Shown here: positions 1 through 6,073 of the stretch, one piece after another | Layout: the number at the start of each line of letters is the position of its first letter | How positions within the stretch are numbered: the first letter of the stretch is position 1 | Notes under the pieces: model-generated | The model's input: the letters and a program-made list of their open reading frames with translations, nothing else | The model's database searches: none | What the model was told of the DNA's origin: nothing | Made by a program: the position numbers and the translations under genes | Assembly: GCA_002774705.1 (NCBI GenBank) | Contig: PFCN01000012.1 | Span: forward strand, 16,860-23,257 | DNA: 6,398 nt | Direction of reading: 5' to 3' | DNA from: Candidatus Niyogibacteria bacterium CG10_big_fil_rev_8_21_14_0_10_42_19 | GTDB lineage: Bacteria > Patescibacteriota > Minisyncoccia > 1-14-0-10-42-19

Positions 1-190
1 GGAAAAAAACGTACGCCGCGAGTGAAAAAATAAAAACAACCAGAGATATTCTTAAGAATAAAATCCTGATCCTTCGCGTCACCAGTCGGTCAAGTTTTAC
101 CGCGCCAAACAAATCGGGCTGCGCGGTCTTTATGCAAAGCTGGTCCATATCCTTAACGGTATTTTTAAATAGGTCTGTAATTTTACTCAT
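1..190 (-). CDS. N-terminal part of a membrane protein of unknown function (runs off the left edge)
   Basis: Reading leftward from the ATG at 190-188, the frame stays open to the window edge, giving 63 codons. The protein begins MSKITDLFKNTVKDMDQ and has a soluble N-terminal stretch of about 40 residues. A short basic segment (RLVTRRIRIL, about residues 35-44) follows, and then a hydrophobic helix (about 45-63) that looks like a membrane segment. Basic residues just before the helix suggest a cytoplasmic N-terminus. The start is supported by the upstream gene's stop: the TGA at 189-187 and this ATG share the motif ATGA, a typical sign of translational coupling. There is no Shine-Dalgarno sequence before the ATG. 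I do not recognise the family from this fragment. One untested idea is that it is the anchor region of a larger membrane-bound protein, such as an AAA+/Clp-type ATPase. The rest of the gene lies outside the window. Confidence 0.6.
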   Translation of the reverse strand, partial: MSKITDLFKNTVKDMDQLCIKTAQPDLFGAVKLDRLVTRRIRILFLRISLVVFIFSLAAYVFF

Positions 191-585
191 AAAATGGAAA
201 TAAATAACAAATCAAATCCCGCGATAAACGCTACCGGCAAAACAACCGGGGATGAGAGAAAAAGGACAAAAAGAGCGCCCCCCGCGACAAATAAAAATAC
301 CTCCGATATGAGCGCTACCGTCAAGACCGCGACCCTCACGACAAAACCAACCACTCGCATCATTATGTTAACGACCAATCTTTCAAAAAAACGCTCAATA
401 TCGAGCCCGCGCCCGGCTTTTTCCTGCAATCGATGGAATGGAGCAAAAAGACTTTTTAGAAGAACGCCCACCGAAAAAAAATGGAATAAAAACCAATGAT
501 AATTCATCCACGCGCGAAAATACTCCCGTATCCCATAGGAATATACCCAAAACACATATTCAACAAGAACGTATAAAGAAGCCAT
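187..585 (-). CDS. Conserved-looking multi-pass membrane protein of unknown function, 132 aa
   Basis: This is a complete leftward gene with ATG at 585-583 and TGA at 189-187. The protein is strongly hydrophobic. Aromatic residues dominate the first 40 positions (YVFWVYSYG, NYHWFLFHFF). Hydrophobic segments lie at about 31-47, 78-109 (long enough for one long or two short passes) and 110-131. They flank a charged loop at about 49-77 (APFHRLQEKAGRGLDIERFF). The charged loop followed by a membrane hairpin resembles uncharacterised CPR membrane proteins I have seen, but I cannot name a family. Its stop overlaps the start of the next leftward gene by ATGA, so the two products are probably made together and may interact in the membrane. 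The opposite strand is also open (194-499), but that reading is a Lys/Thr/Asn-rich low-complexity peptide and is judged a shadow. No Shine-Dalgarno sequence precedes the start. A possible weak promoter lies in the divergent region. Confidence 0.8.
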   Translation of the reverse strand: MASLYVLVEYVFWVYSYGIREYFRAWMNYHWFLFHFFSVGVLLKSLFAPFHRLQEKAGRGLDIERFFERLVVNIMMRVVGFVVRVAVLTVALISEVFLFVAGGALFVLFLSSPVVLPVAFIAGFDLLFISIL

Positions 586-613
586 AAATGATAATTAATA
601 TAATATCATTTAT
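584..613. repeat. Perfect 10-bp inverted repeat in the divergent control region
   Basis: The arms are ATAAATGATA (584-593) and TATCATTTAT (604-613), perfect reverse complements separated by a 10-base AT-only spacer. The repeat sits between the divergently transcribed membrane-protein and MBL genes, and its left arm overlaps the leftward gene's start codon (585-583). The dyad is suitable for a dimeric repressor, or could form a weak hairpin at the 5' end of the leftward mRNA. An AT-rich region produces such repeats by chance more easily, so its function is inferred from placement only. Confidence 0.4.
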
Positions 614-628
614 TTCTATCTTCATAAA
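600..628 (-). promoter_or_regulatory. Possible weak promoter for the leftward membrane-protein genes
   Basis: Read on the minus strand, TATTAT (605-600) is a good -10 match and is preceded, 17 bases upstream, by TTTATG (628-623), which matches only three of six -35 positions. Transcription would start near 593, leaving a 5' leader of only about 8 bases before the ATG at 585. The -10 overlaps the spacer of the inverted repeat at 584-613, so a protein bound there could block it. The call is weak because of the poor -35 and the AT-rich background. Confidence 0.25.
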
Positions 629-655
629 TTAAATTTTGGGGAATCGACACCCGTC

Positions 656-684
656 TTCACAGGAGCCCAAAAAGGGACTATTAT
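656..684 (+). promoter_or_regulatory. Sigma-70-type promoter giving a probable leaderless MBL-gene transcript
   Basis: TTCACA (656-661, one mismatch to TTGACA) and TATTAT (679-684, one mismatch to TATAAT) are separated by exactly 17 bases. A start 6-8 bases after the -10 falls at about 690-692, which is the ATG of the MBL-fold gene at 691. There would be no 5' leader, in keeping with the missing Shine-Dalgarno site. This is the best promoter-like pair I see in the window. Confidence 0.5.
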
Positions 685-690
685 ATAGTA

Positions 691-1332
691 ATGGTTATTA
701 CATTTTACGGCCTTAACTGCTTTAAAATCACCTCAGGAAGTACGGTGATCGCCTTTGACCCGCCTTCCAAAAAATCTAAAAACAAATCACCGTATTTTCA
801 AACGGATGCGGTTTTTATAAGCCACGACCATGAGGATAATAACGGGAGGGACGTTCTTCACCCGAAAGACGACGGCCTTTTTGTCGTTGACGGACCGGGA
901 GAATATGAATACAAAAATATTGAGATAATCGGCATCCCGTCGTTTCATGACTCCTCTCACGGCAAAAAATATGGACGAAACACCATTTATCGGGTGAAGT
1001 TTGAGGATATCATCCTCCTGCACATGGGAGATTTCGGAGAAAAAGAGATAAGCTCGGAGATAAAAGAAAAAATAAACGGCGTAGACATTTTATTTATCCC
1101 GATAGGGGGCGATGAAGTTATTGATGATGATGCCGCGGCAGAAATAGCCAACCAAATAGAACCGCAGATAATAATCCCGATGCATTACCCCGCCAAAAAT
1201 AAAAAGGTTTTGAATGATTTTCTTGACGAAATGGGAGCCAAAGGACTGAAAGCCGAAGACAAATTGACCATAAAAAAGAAAGAATTGTCTGAGACTCAAA
1301 CAAAAGTGGTCGTGCTAGAACCTTTAATATAA
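691..1332 (+). CDS. MBL-fold metallo-hydrolase (UPF0173/Lactamase_B_3-like), 213 aa
   Basis: The protein has the compact layout of predicted metal-dependent hydrolases of the metallo-beta-lactamase superfamily. It opens with ITFYGLNCFKI (3-13) and the AFDPP turn (21-25). The metal-binding loop is SHDHEDNN (44-51), followed by DGPGEYE (67-73), GIPSFHD (81-87), HMGDFGE (111-117), IPIGG (136-140) and the late ligand motif IPMHYP (162-167). Expected ligands are present at His45, His47, Asp49, His86, Asp114 and His165. The usual HxHxDH motif is altered, however: the residue after Asp49 is Asn, not His. Length is normal for this short subfamily. The substrate is unknown; relatives are soluble cytoplasmic proteins annotated only as hydrolases, and antibiotic resistance should not be inferred. 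It is the first rightward gene, 12 bases before the next, and probably leads an operon into gyrA. It ends in TAA. Confidence 0.9.
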   Translation: MVITFYGLNCFKITSGSTVIAFDPPSKKSKNKSPYFQTDAVFISHDHEDNNGRDVLHPKDDGLFVVDGPGEYEYKNIEIIGIPSFHDSSHGKKYGRNTIYRVKFEDIILLHMGDFGEKEISSEIKEKINGVDILFIPIGGDEVIDDDAAAEIANQIEPQIIIPMHYPAKNKKVLNDFLDEMGAKGLKAEDKLTIKKKELSETQTKVVVLEPLI

Positions 1333-1344
1333 TGTAAGCAAATC

Positions 1345-1566
1345 ATGGGACTGCTCGATAAAATAGAAGAAATACAACAAAAACCGAAACAAACCCGATT
1401 TAAAATTTTAATCTTCAGCGTTGTCGTGATAATGGTATTAATAATAGGATTATGGATATCTTTACCGGAAGCGCGCAAAACCAACACGCAAGAGAATAAC
1501 GACATGATCGGACCTCTTAAAATGATGTACCAAGACGCCAAAAATTTTATGAGTGGTTTTCGATAA
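1345..1566 (+). CDS. Small single-pass membrane protein of unknown function, 73 aa
   Basis: This is a short but convincing gene fitted between its neighbours with gaps of 12 bases (after the MBL gene) and 13 bases (before gyrA). The N-terminus (MGLLDKIEEIQQKPKQTRFK) is charged and probably cytoplasmic. One hydrophobic helix covers about residues 21-40 (ILIFSVVVIMVLIIG and onward). A hydrophilic tail with Asn, Thr and Glu follows, ending in an amphipathic stretch (LKMMYQDAKNFMSGF). There is no cleavage site or lipobox, so it is probably a signal-anchor protein with its C-terminus outside. I do not recognise a family; short one-helix proteins of this style are common in CPR genomes. No Shine-Dalgarno site precedes the ATG. 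A perfect TATAAT at 1328-1333, overlapping the upstream stop codon, could be an internal -10, but no -35 accompanies it. Confidence 0.75.
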   Translation: MGLLDKIEEIQQKPKQTRFKILIFSVVVIMVLIIGLWISLPEARKTNTQENNDMIGPLKMMYQDAKNFMSGFR

Positions 1567-1579
1567 ACAATAAATATTC

Positions 1580-4042
1580 ATGACTAAAGAAACAAACAAC
1601 GAAAATATGCTCGTCAGGAAATCGCTGGTTGATCGTGAAATAGTGAAAGAAATGGAGGAATCATACCTCGACTACGCGATGTCGGTTATTGTTATGCGCG
1701 CGCTTCCCGATGTAAGAGACGGCCTCAAACCGGTCCATCGCAGGATATTATTCTCAATGCATGAAATGGGCCTGACGCACGCGGCTAAATTCAGAAAATC
1801 CGCCGCGATAGTCGGAGACACTCTCGGAAAATACCACCCGCACGGCGACAATGCAGTGTACGATAGCTTAGCCCGAATGGCCCAAGATTTTTCTCTACGC
1901 TATCCACTTGTGGACGGACAAGGAAATTTCGGTTCCATCGACGGAGACGCCGCGGCGGCCATGCGTTATACTGAGGCCAGACTAACCAAAATAACCGAAG
2001 AGCTGTTAAAAGATATCGAAAAGGATACGGTTAATTTCCGTGATAACTACGATAACACCAGGAAAGAGCCTATCGTGTTACCAGCGGCAGTTCCTCAACT
2101 TTTATTGAACGGCTCTTTGGGAATAGCGGTCGGGATGGCAACCAATATTCCGCCCCACAATCTAAAAGAGGTTGTGGAAGCGGTCGTTCACCTGATTGAC
2201 CACCCCAAAGCCGGGACAGAAGACCTGACCAAATACATAAAAGGTCCGGACTTTCCCACCGGAGGCCTAATTTTTAATACAAAAGACATCCACCAGGCCT
2301 ATGCCACCGGACGCGGAGGAGTTTTAAACCGAGGCGAATCAGAAATCGTCGAAAAAAAACCCGGACAATTCCAGATTCTGATATCCAGCATCCCATACCA
2401 GGTTTCAAAGGCGGAACTCATAACCAAGATAGCCGATCTTGTGCATGAAAAGAAATTGGACGGCATCCGCGATATCAGGGATGAATCGGACCGTGAAGGC
2501 CTCCAAATAGCAATCGACCTTTCACGCGATGCCCACCCGCAAAAAGTATTGAACGCCTTATATAAACACACCGATCTTGAGCGGACATTCCACTTTAATA
2601 TGTTAGCTCTCGTCGACGGCATTCAACCGAGACTCCTTTCTCTTAAATCAATTCTTGAGCATTTTATAGAACATCGCCGGATAGTAACCGAGCGGCGAAG
2701 TAAATTCGATTTGGCACGGGCCGAAGACCGCGCGCATATCCTTGAGGGATTAAAAAAGGCGCTTGATCATATTGACGCCATAATAAACACGATAAAAAAA
2801 TCAGCCGACCGCACCCAGGCTCATGAACGCCTAATGGCTAAGTTCAAATTTTCAGACAAACAAACATCGGCCATTCTTGATATGCGCCTTTCGGCTCTTG
2901 CTGGGATGGAGCGCCAAAAAATCGAAGACGAGCTCAAAGAAAAATTAGAACTCATCAAACACTTAAAAGACCTACTGAAAGACCCGCGCAAAATGATGGA
3001 GGTGGTAAAAAGCGAACTTGAAGAGATAAAAGAAAAATACGCCGATGACAGAAAAACTAAGGTTATTTCGGGCGCCGCCCAATCAATCTCCGTAGAAGAC
3101 CTGGTCCCCGAAAAAGAAACATTTATGATCCTTACCCTCGGCGGATATGTAAAAAGGGTAAACCCGGACGAATACCGCACCCAAAGGCGCGGAGGAAAAG
3201 GCATCACCGCGATGAATATGCGCGAAGAAGACGTTATAGATACGTTCGTTTCGGCAAACACCCACGACGATCTCTTATTCTTCACCTCAACCGGAAAGGC
3301 GTTCCAGACGAAAATGTATGAAATCCCCGAAGGCAAGCGCGTCACAAAGGGTAAGTCCATCGTTAATTTTCTAAACCTTTCACCTGACGAAAAAATAACT
3401 TCGGTCCTTCCGATACCAAAATCCAAAAAAGACACCTCATCTTACCTGATGATGATCACCAAAAACGGAATTATAAAAAAAGTGGAAATGGCGCTTTTCG
3501 CCGATGTCCGTAGATCGGGAATAATCGCGCTCAAACTGCAAAAGGGAGACGAATTAAGATGGGTAAAACTCGCGAACAAAGGAAGTCACGTAATACTCGC
3601 GACCCAAAACGGCCAGGCCATTCGCTTTAAAGAATCGGATGTCCGGCCAATGGGCCGGACCGCAGGTGGCGTAAAAGCAATGAGATTTTCAAAAACAGAC
3701 AAACTTGTAGGAGCGGATCTGGTCAAAGCCGACGATAAAAATGCCGAACTGCTGGTTATGAGCGAACACGGTTTCGGAAAAAAGACCCCAATCAAAGCTT
3801 ACCGACAGCAAAAAAGGGGTGGTTCCGGGATAAAAACAATGAAAATAACACCCAAAACCGGACCGCTTGTTTCAACAAGGATAATAAACCACGAAAAAGA
3901 AGAATTGATAGCAGTTTCAAAAAAAGGACTGGTCATCAGGACCATGATCACCCAAATCCCCGAACTAGGAAGGCAAACTCAAGGAGTGAGACTTATGAAG
4001 CTTGAAGAAAAAGACGCGATAGCATCAATCACGCTTTTGTGA
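1580..4042 (+). CDS. gyrA: DNA gyrase subunit A, 820 aa
   Basis: GyrA is the DNA-breaking and rejoining subunit of DNA gyrase (A2B2 with GyrB), which introduces negative supercoils using ATP. The N-terminal winged-helix breakage-reunion domain is complete: YLDYAMSVIVMRALPDVRDG (29-48), KPVHRR, GKYHPHGD (83-90) and AAAMRYTEARL, with catalytic Tyr130 next to Arg129. The conserved LLNGSLGIAVGMATNIPPHN stretch, the tower region and a long charged coiled coil (about 370-490) follow. The C-terminal beta-pinwheel begins near 510 and carries a perfect GyrA box QRRGGKG (535-541), which marks gyrase rather than topoisomerase IV ParC. A degenerate box QKRGGSG lies at 744-750. Length is normal, with no acidic C-terminal tail. 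The residue equivalent to E. coli Ser83 is Asn91, while Asp87 is kept as Asp95. No gyrB is adjacent. It lies 13 bases after the small membrane protein and ends in TGA. Confidence 0.98.
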   Translation: MTKETNNENMLVRKSLVDREIVKEMEESYLDYAMSVIVMRALPDVRDGLKPVHRRILFSMHEMGLTHAAKFRKSAAIVGDTLGKYHPHGDNAVYDSLARMAQDFSLRYPLVDGQGNFGSIDGDAAAAMRYTEARLTKITEELLKDIEKDTVNFRDNYDNTRKEPIVLPAAVPQLLLNGSLGIAVGMATNIPPHNLKEVVEAVVHLIDHPKAGTEDLTKYIKGPDFPTGGLIFNTKDIHQAYATGRGGVLNRGESEIVEKKPGQFQILISSIPYQVSKAELITKIADLVHEKKLDGIRDIRDESDREGLQIAIDLSRDAHPQKVLNALYKHTDLERTFHFNMLALVDGIQPRLLSLKSILEHFIEHRRIVTERRSKFDLARAEDRAHILEGLKKALDHIDAIINTIKKSADRTQAHERLMAKFKFSDKQTSAILDMRLSALAGMERQKIEDELKEKLELIKHLKDLLKDPRKMMEVVKSELEEIKEKYADDRKTKVISGAAQSISVEDLVPEKETFMILTLGGYVKRVNPDEYRTQRRGGKGITAMNMREEDVIDTFVSANTHDDLLFFTSTGKAFQTKMYEIPEGKRVTKGKSIVNFLNLSPDEKITSVLPIPKSKKDTSSYLMMITKNGIIKKVEMALFADVRRSGIIALKLQKGDELRWVKLANKGSHVILATQNGQAIRFKESDVRPMGRTAGGVKAMRFSKTDKLVGADLVKADDKNAELLVMSEHGFGKKTPIKAYRQQKRGGSGIKTMKITPKTGPLVSTRIINHEKEELIAVSKKGLVIRTMITQIPELGRQTQGVRLMKLEEKDAIASITLL

Positions 4043-4087
4043 GAAAATAAAGACAAGGTCCTAAGTTGAACTTTTGGATCTACATTT

Positions 4088-4621
4088 ATGGATTTCATAA
4101 AACCAGAAATAGTTATTGAAGAGGCTAAACTTGAAGAAGGAATGCTGGTGGCCGATTTTGGATGCGGCCCCGGCTTTTATACTATACTTGCCGCGAAAGC
4201 CTTAGGACATACCGGAAAAGTTTATGCTTTTGATATAAGGAAGGAGATGCTTGAAATAGTCCGGTCAAAAGCGAAAGCGAGCCGGCTTTTAAATATTGAA
4301 ACGATACACGCGGATTTGGAAACTCTTTACGGATCACAATTAAAAGAAGATCTGTTGGACAGGGTTATTATTTCGAACATAATATTCCAATCGGATAACA
4401 AAAAAGGCATGATTGCCGAATCTTACCGGATACTTAAACCGCGCGGCATGGCTGTTGTTATAGATTGGGAGCCAACATCAAAATTACTTCTTAAGATCCA
4501 AAAGGACCGAGCGATAGACAAACAAAAAATGAAAGATCTTTTTGAATCTCAAGGATTTACGCTTGCCAAAGAATTTTACGCGGGCGAACATCATTACGGT
4601 ATGGTCTTCAGAAAACCATAA
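4088..4621 (+). CDS. Class I SAM-dependent methyltransferase, 177 aa, substrate unknown
   Basis: The protein is a compact Rossmann-fold methyltransferase. The SAM-binding glycine motif VADFGCGPGFYT is at 21-32. The acidic residue that would hold the SAM ribose is Asp49 in VYAFDI (45-50). A further acidic position that may contact the adenine is Asp76 in HADLE. The motif IV region is LDRVIISNIIFQ (90-101), and the motif around strand 5 is YRILKPRGMAVVIDW (113-127). The C-terminal half is short (DLFESQGFTLAKEFYAGEHHYGMVFRKP), so little substrate-recognition structure is present and the target cannot be named. It resembles the UbiE/Methyltransf_11/31 families, but a role in quinone synthesis should not be assumed. 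The start is well bounded: the first in-frame stop upstream is TGA at 4067-4069 and ATG 4088 is the first Met. It follows gyrA by 45 bases with no obvious promoter or terminator between, so co-transcription is plausible. Confidence 0.92.
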   Translation: MDFIKPEIVIEEAKLEEGMLVADFGCGPGFYTILAAKALGHTGKVYAFDIRKEMLEIVRSKAKASRLLNIETIHADLETLYGSQLKEDLLDRVIISNIIFQSDNKKGMIAESYRILKPRGMAVVIDWEPTSKLLLKIQKDRAIDKQKMKDLFESQGFTLAKEFYAGEHHYGMVFRKP

Positions 4622-4623
4622 AT

Positions 4624-4652
4624 TTTAAAAGTAACTCTTAATTTTATATAAT
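4624..4652 (+). promoter_or_regulatory. Possible promoter for the solute-binding protein gene
   Basis: The 81-base gap is very AT-rich. It holds a perfect TATAAT (4647-4652) with TTTAAA (4624-4629; four of six -35 positions) 17 bases upstream. Transcription would start near 4659 and leave a leader of about 44 bases. The same stretch can be read as an imperfect stem-loop (CTCTT 4635-4639 pairing with AAGAG 4654-4658, plus inner ATT/AAT) followed by a T-rich run at 4666-4677, which could be a weak terminator of the methyltransferase gene. Either reading is consistent with a transcript boundary here, and neither is strong. Confidence 0.3.
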
Positions 4653-4702
4653 AAAGAGGTCGGAATTTTATTTTTTTATAGGATCATAAATTTTATAACC
4701 GG

Positions 4703-6049
4703 ATGAAAAACCTCACCCCCCTTCAAATCATCTTATCGGGCGTTTTCATAATTGCGATACTGGCCGCGACTCTTATCTTTGCCGGAGTTTTACCGGGGCT
4801 CAAAGACAAAGGACTGTTAGGAGCATCCCAGATCAACTATTGGGACACAATTCCTCAACCACAAATACGCGTGATTGCCGACACTTTCTCAAAGCGCTTC
4901 GGGGCAAGTATAAAATATCGCGAAATAGAAGAATCCAAATATCTAGAAACAATTATAGACGCGCTTGCTTCGGGAAACGGACCGGATGTCTGGCGAATCC
5001 CTAACGATGTTCTTCTGAAGAATATCCAAAAAGCGCGATTTACCATGACCACCGTCTATCCGGAAAGGACTTTCAGGGAAAAATATTTGGATGAGGCCTC
5101 TCTTTTAATCTTCCCGCAAGGAATAGTGGGCTTCCCGGCCAATATTGACCCGCTGGTCCTTTATTGGAACAAAACCCTTTTCAGGGGGGCGTCAATTTCA
5201 GGCGCGCCTAAAACTTGGGCCCAATTTATCACCGCGTCCGAAAAACTTACGCGCATGGACTCCTCTAAAAATATCATCCAAGCGGGAGCGGCTTTAGGCG
5301 ATTTTTCAAACGTTGATCACGCCAAAGACATCCTTTCGCTGTTAATAATGCAATCCGGCAATCCTCTGGCGCGTCTCGTTACGCAAGGTACCGGCCAAAA
5401 TATAAAAGTCAAATTCGACAGCGCGTTAGACGAGATCGGCCAGGAAGCCCTCCCCGCCGTTGAATCAAGTCTAAGATTTTTTAATGATTTTTCGGACCCC
5501 AGAAAATCTTCCTACAGTTGGGCTGGATCCCTTCCCGATTCCATAGATTATTTCATCCAAGGAAAATTAGCGATGTATATAGGTTATGGGTCGGAATATA
5601 AAACGATTAAAGAAAAAAACCCCCATCTTGATTTTGATATAACCGAGATCCCACAAATATCACAAGACACTCCGGACAAAATGACTTTCGGCCGCATGAG
5701 CGTATACATAATCTCGAGACAATCTACCCAAGCAGAACAAACAACCGCTTTAAGATTTATTGATTTTATGAGTACCCCGGAAGTCCAATCCATATTGATC
5801 TCCGATACGCCAAAAGCCCCTGTTTTAAGGTCGTCTCTGGCCAAATTACCGGATGATCCTATTTTAAGCATTATATACAACTCTGTCATCAAATCCGTAT
5901 CATGGCTCGAACCTGGCCCCCAAGAAACCTATAATATATTTAAAGATATGACCCGATCCATCGCTACCGGGCGGAAAGATGCCCGTAAAGCGATAAATGA
6001 CGCCAACCAAATCTTACAAAATCTATTTGATTCTCTTTTAATAAAATAA
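4703..6049 (+). CDS. Membrane-anchored family-1 extracellular solute-binding protein, 448 aa
   Basis: The protein resembles sugar-type ABC transporter binding proteins (SBP_bac_1). It has an N-terminal hydrophobic helix (about 8-30) after a short Lys-containing start, then the mature lobes. The typical early motif GNGPDVWRIPND, with Pro94-Asp95-Val96-Trp97, corresponds to the family's 'GxGPDV' site. PANIDPLVLYWNKTLF is the usual family segment before the hinge. AGAALGDFSNVDHAKDILSLL starts at 194, and the late ligand-pocket region SYSWAGSLPDS (Trp273) leads to GKLAMYIGYGSEY (about 288-298), the equivalent of the 'GkaAM' motif. There is no lipobox Cys and no Cys at all, so the helix probably stays as an anchor. 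Length is normal. No ABC permease or ATPase lies in the window, so its ligand and partner are unknown. It lies 24 bases before the pilin-like gene, which suggests a shared envelope role. Confidence 0.88.
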   Translation: MKNLTPLQIILSGVFIIAILAATLIFAGVLPGLKDKGLLGASQINYWDTIPQPQIRVIADTFSKRFGASIKYREIEESKYLETIIDALASGNGPDVWRIPNDVLLKNIQKARFTMTTVYPERTFREKYLDEASLLIFPQGIVGFPANIDPLVLYWNKTLFRGASISGAPKTWAQFITASEKLTRMDSSKNIIQAGAALGDFSNVDHAKDILSLLIMQSGNPLARLVTQGTGQNIKVKFDSALDEIGQEALPAVESSLRFFNDFSDPRKSSYSWAGSLPDSIDYFIQGKLAMYIGYGSEYKTIKEKNPHLDFDITEIPQISQDTPDKMTFGRMSVYIISRQSTQAEQTTALRFIDFMSTPEVQSILISDTPKAPVLRSSLAKLPDDPILSIIYNSVIKSVSWLEPGPQETYNIFKDMTRSIATGRKDARKAINDANQILQNLFDSLLIK

Positions 6050-6073
6050 ATTCATATATCCAATGATCCAGGT

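Noticed and set aside
194..499. Rightward open frame of 101 codons opposite the leftward 132-aa membrane protein
   Set aside because: Its product is a Lys/Thr/Asn-rich low-complexity peptide with no domain. The leftward frame gives a coherent membrane protein with an ATGA overlap to the next gene.
599..604. Perfect TATAAT on the plus strand as the MBL-gene promoter
   Set aside because: There is no -35-like hexamer 16-18 bases upstream, and it lies about 87 bases before the ATG. The pair at 656-684 has correct spacing and one mismatch per box.
691..1332. Antibiotic-resistance beta-lactamase
   Set aside because: The protein is a short cytoplasmic MBL-fold hydrolase without a signal peptide, and it matches the UPF0173-like layout rather than class B beta-lactamases.
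2821..3435. Long leftward open frame (204 codons) inside gyrA
   Set aside because: It is antisense to an unmistakable gyrA and gives a Ser-rich peptide without recognisable motifs, as expected from reversed codons of the coiled-coil and pinwheel regions.
3641..3660. Perfect GC-rich hairpin in gyrA (GTCCGGCC, loop AATG, GGCCGGAC)
   Set aside because: It encodes VRPMGR, a conserved stretch of the GyrA C-terminal domain, has no T-run after it and lies well inside the gene. Probably coincidence of codon choice, though it would be a stable mRNA structure.
1580..4042. Possible UGA-as-glycine code (Gracilibacteria/Absconditabacteria)
   Set aside because: UGA ends gyrA at the expected family length, and no gene in the window needs UGA read through.
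4043..4087. TTGAAC at 4066-4071 as a -35 for the methyltransferase
   Set aside because: A -10 at normal spacing would fall inside the coding region after ATG 4088, and none is visible there.
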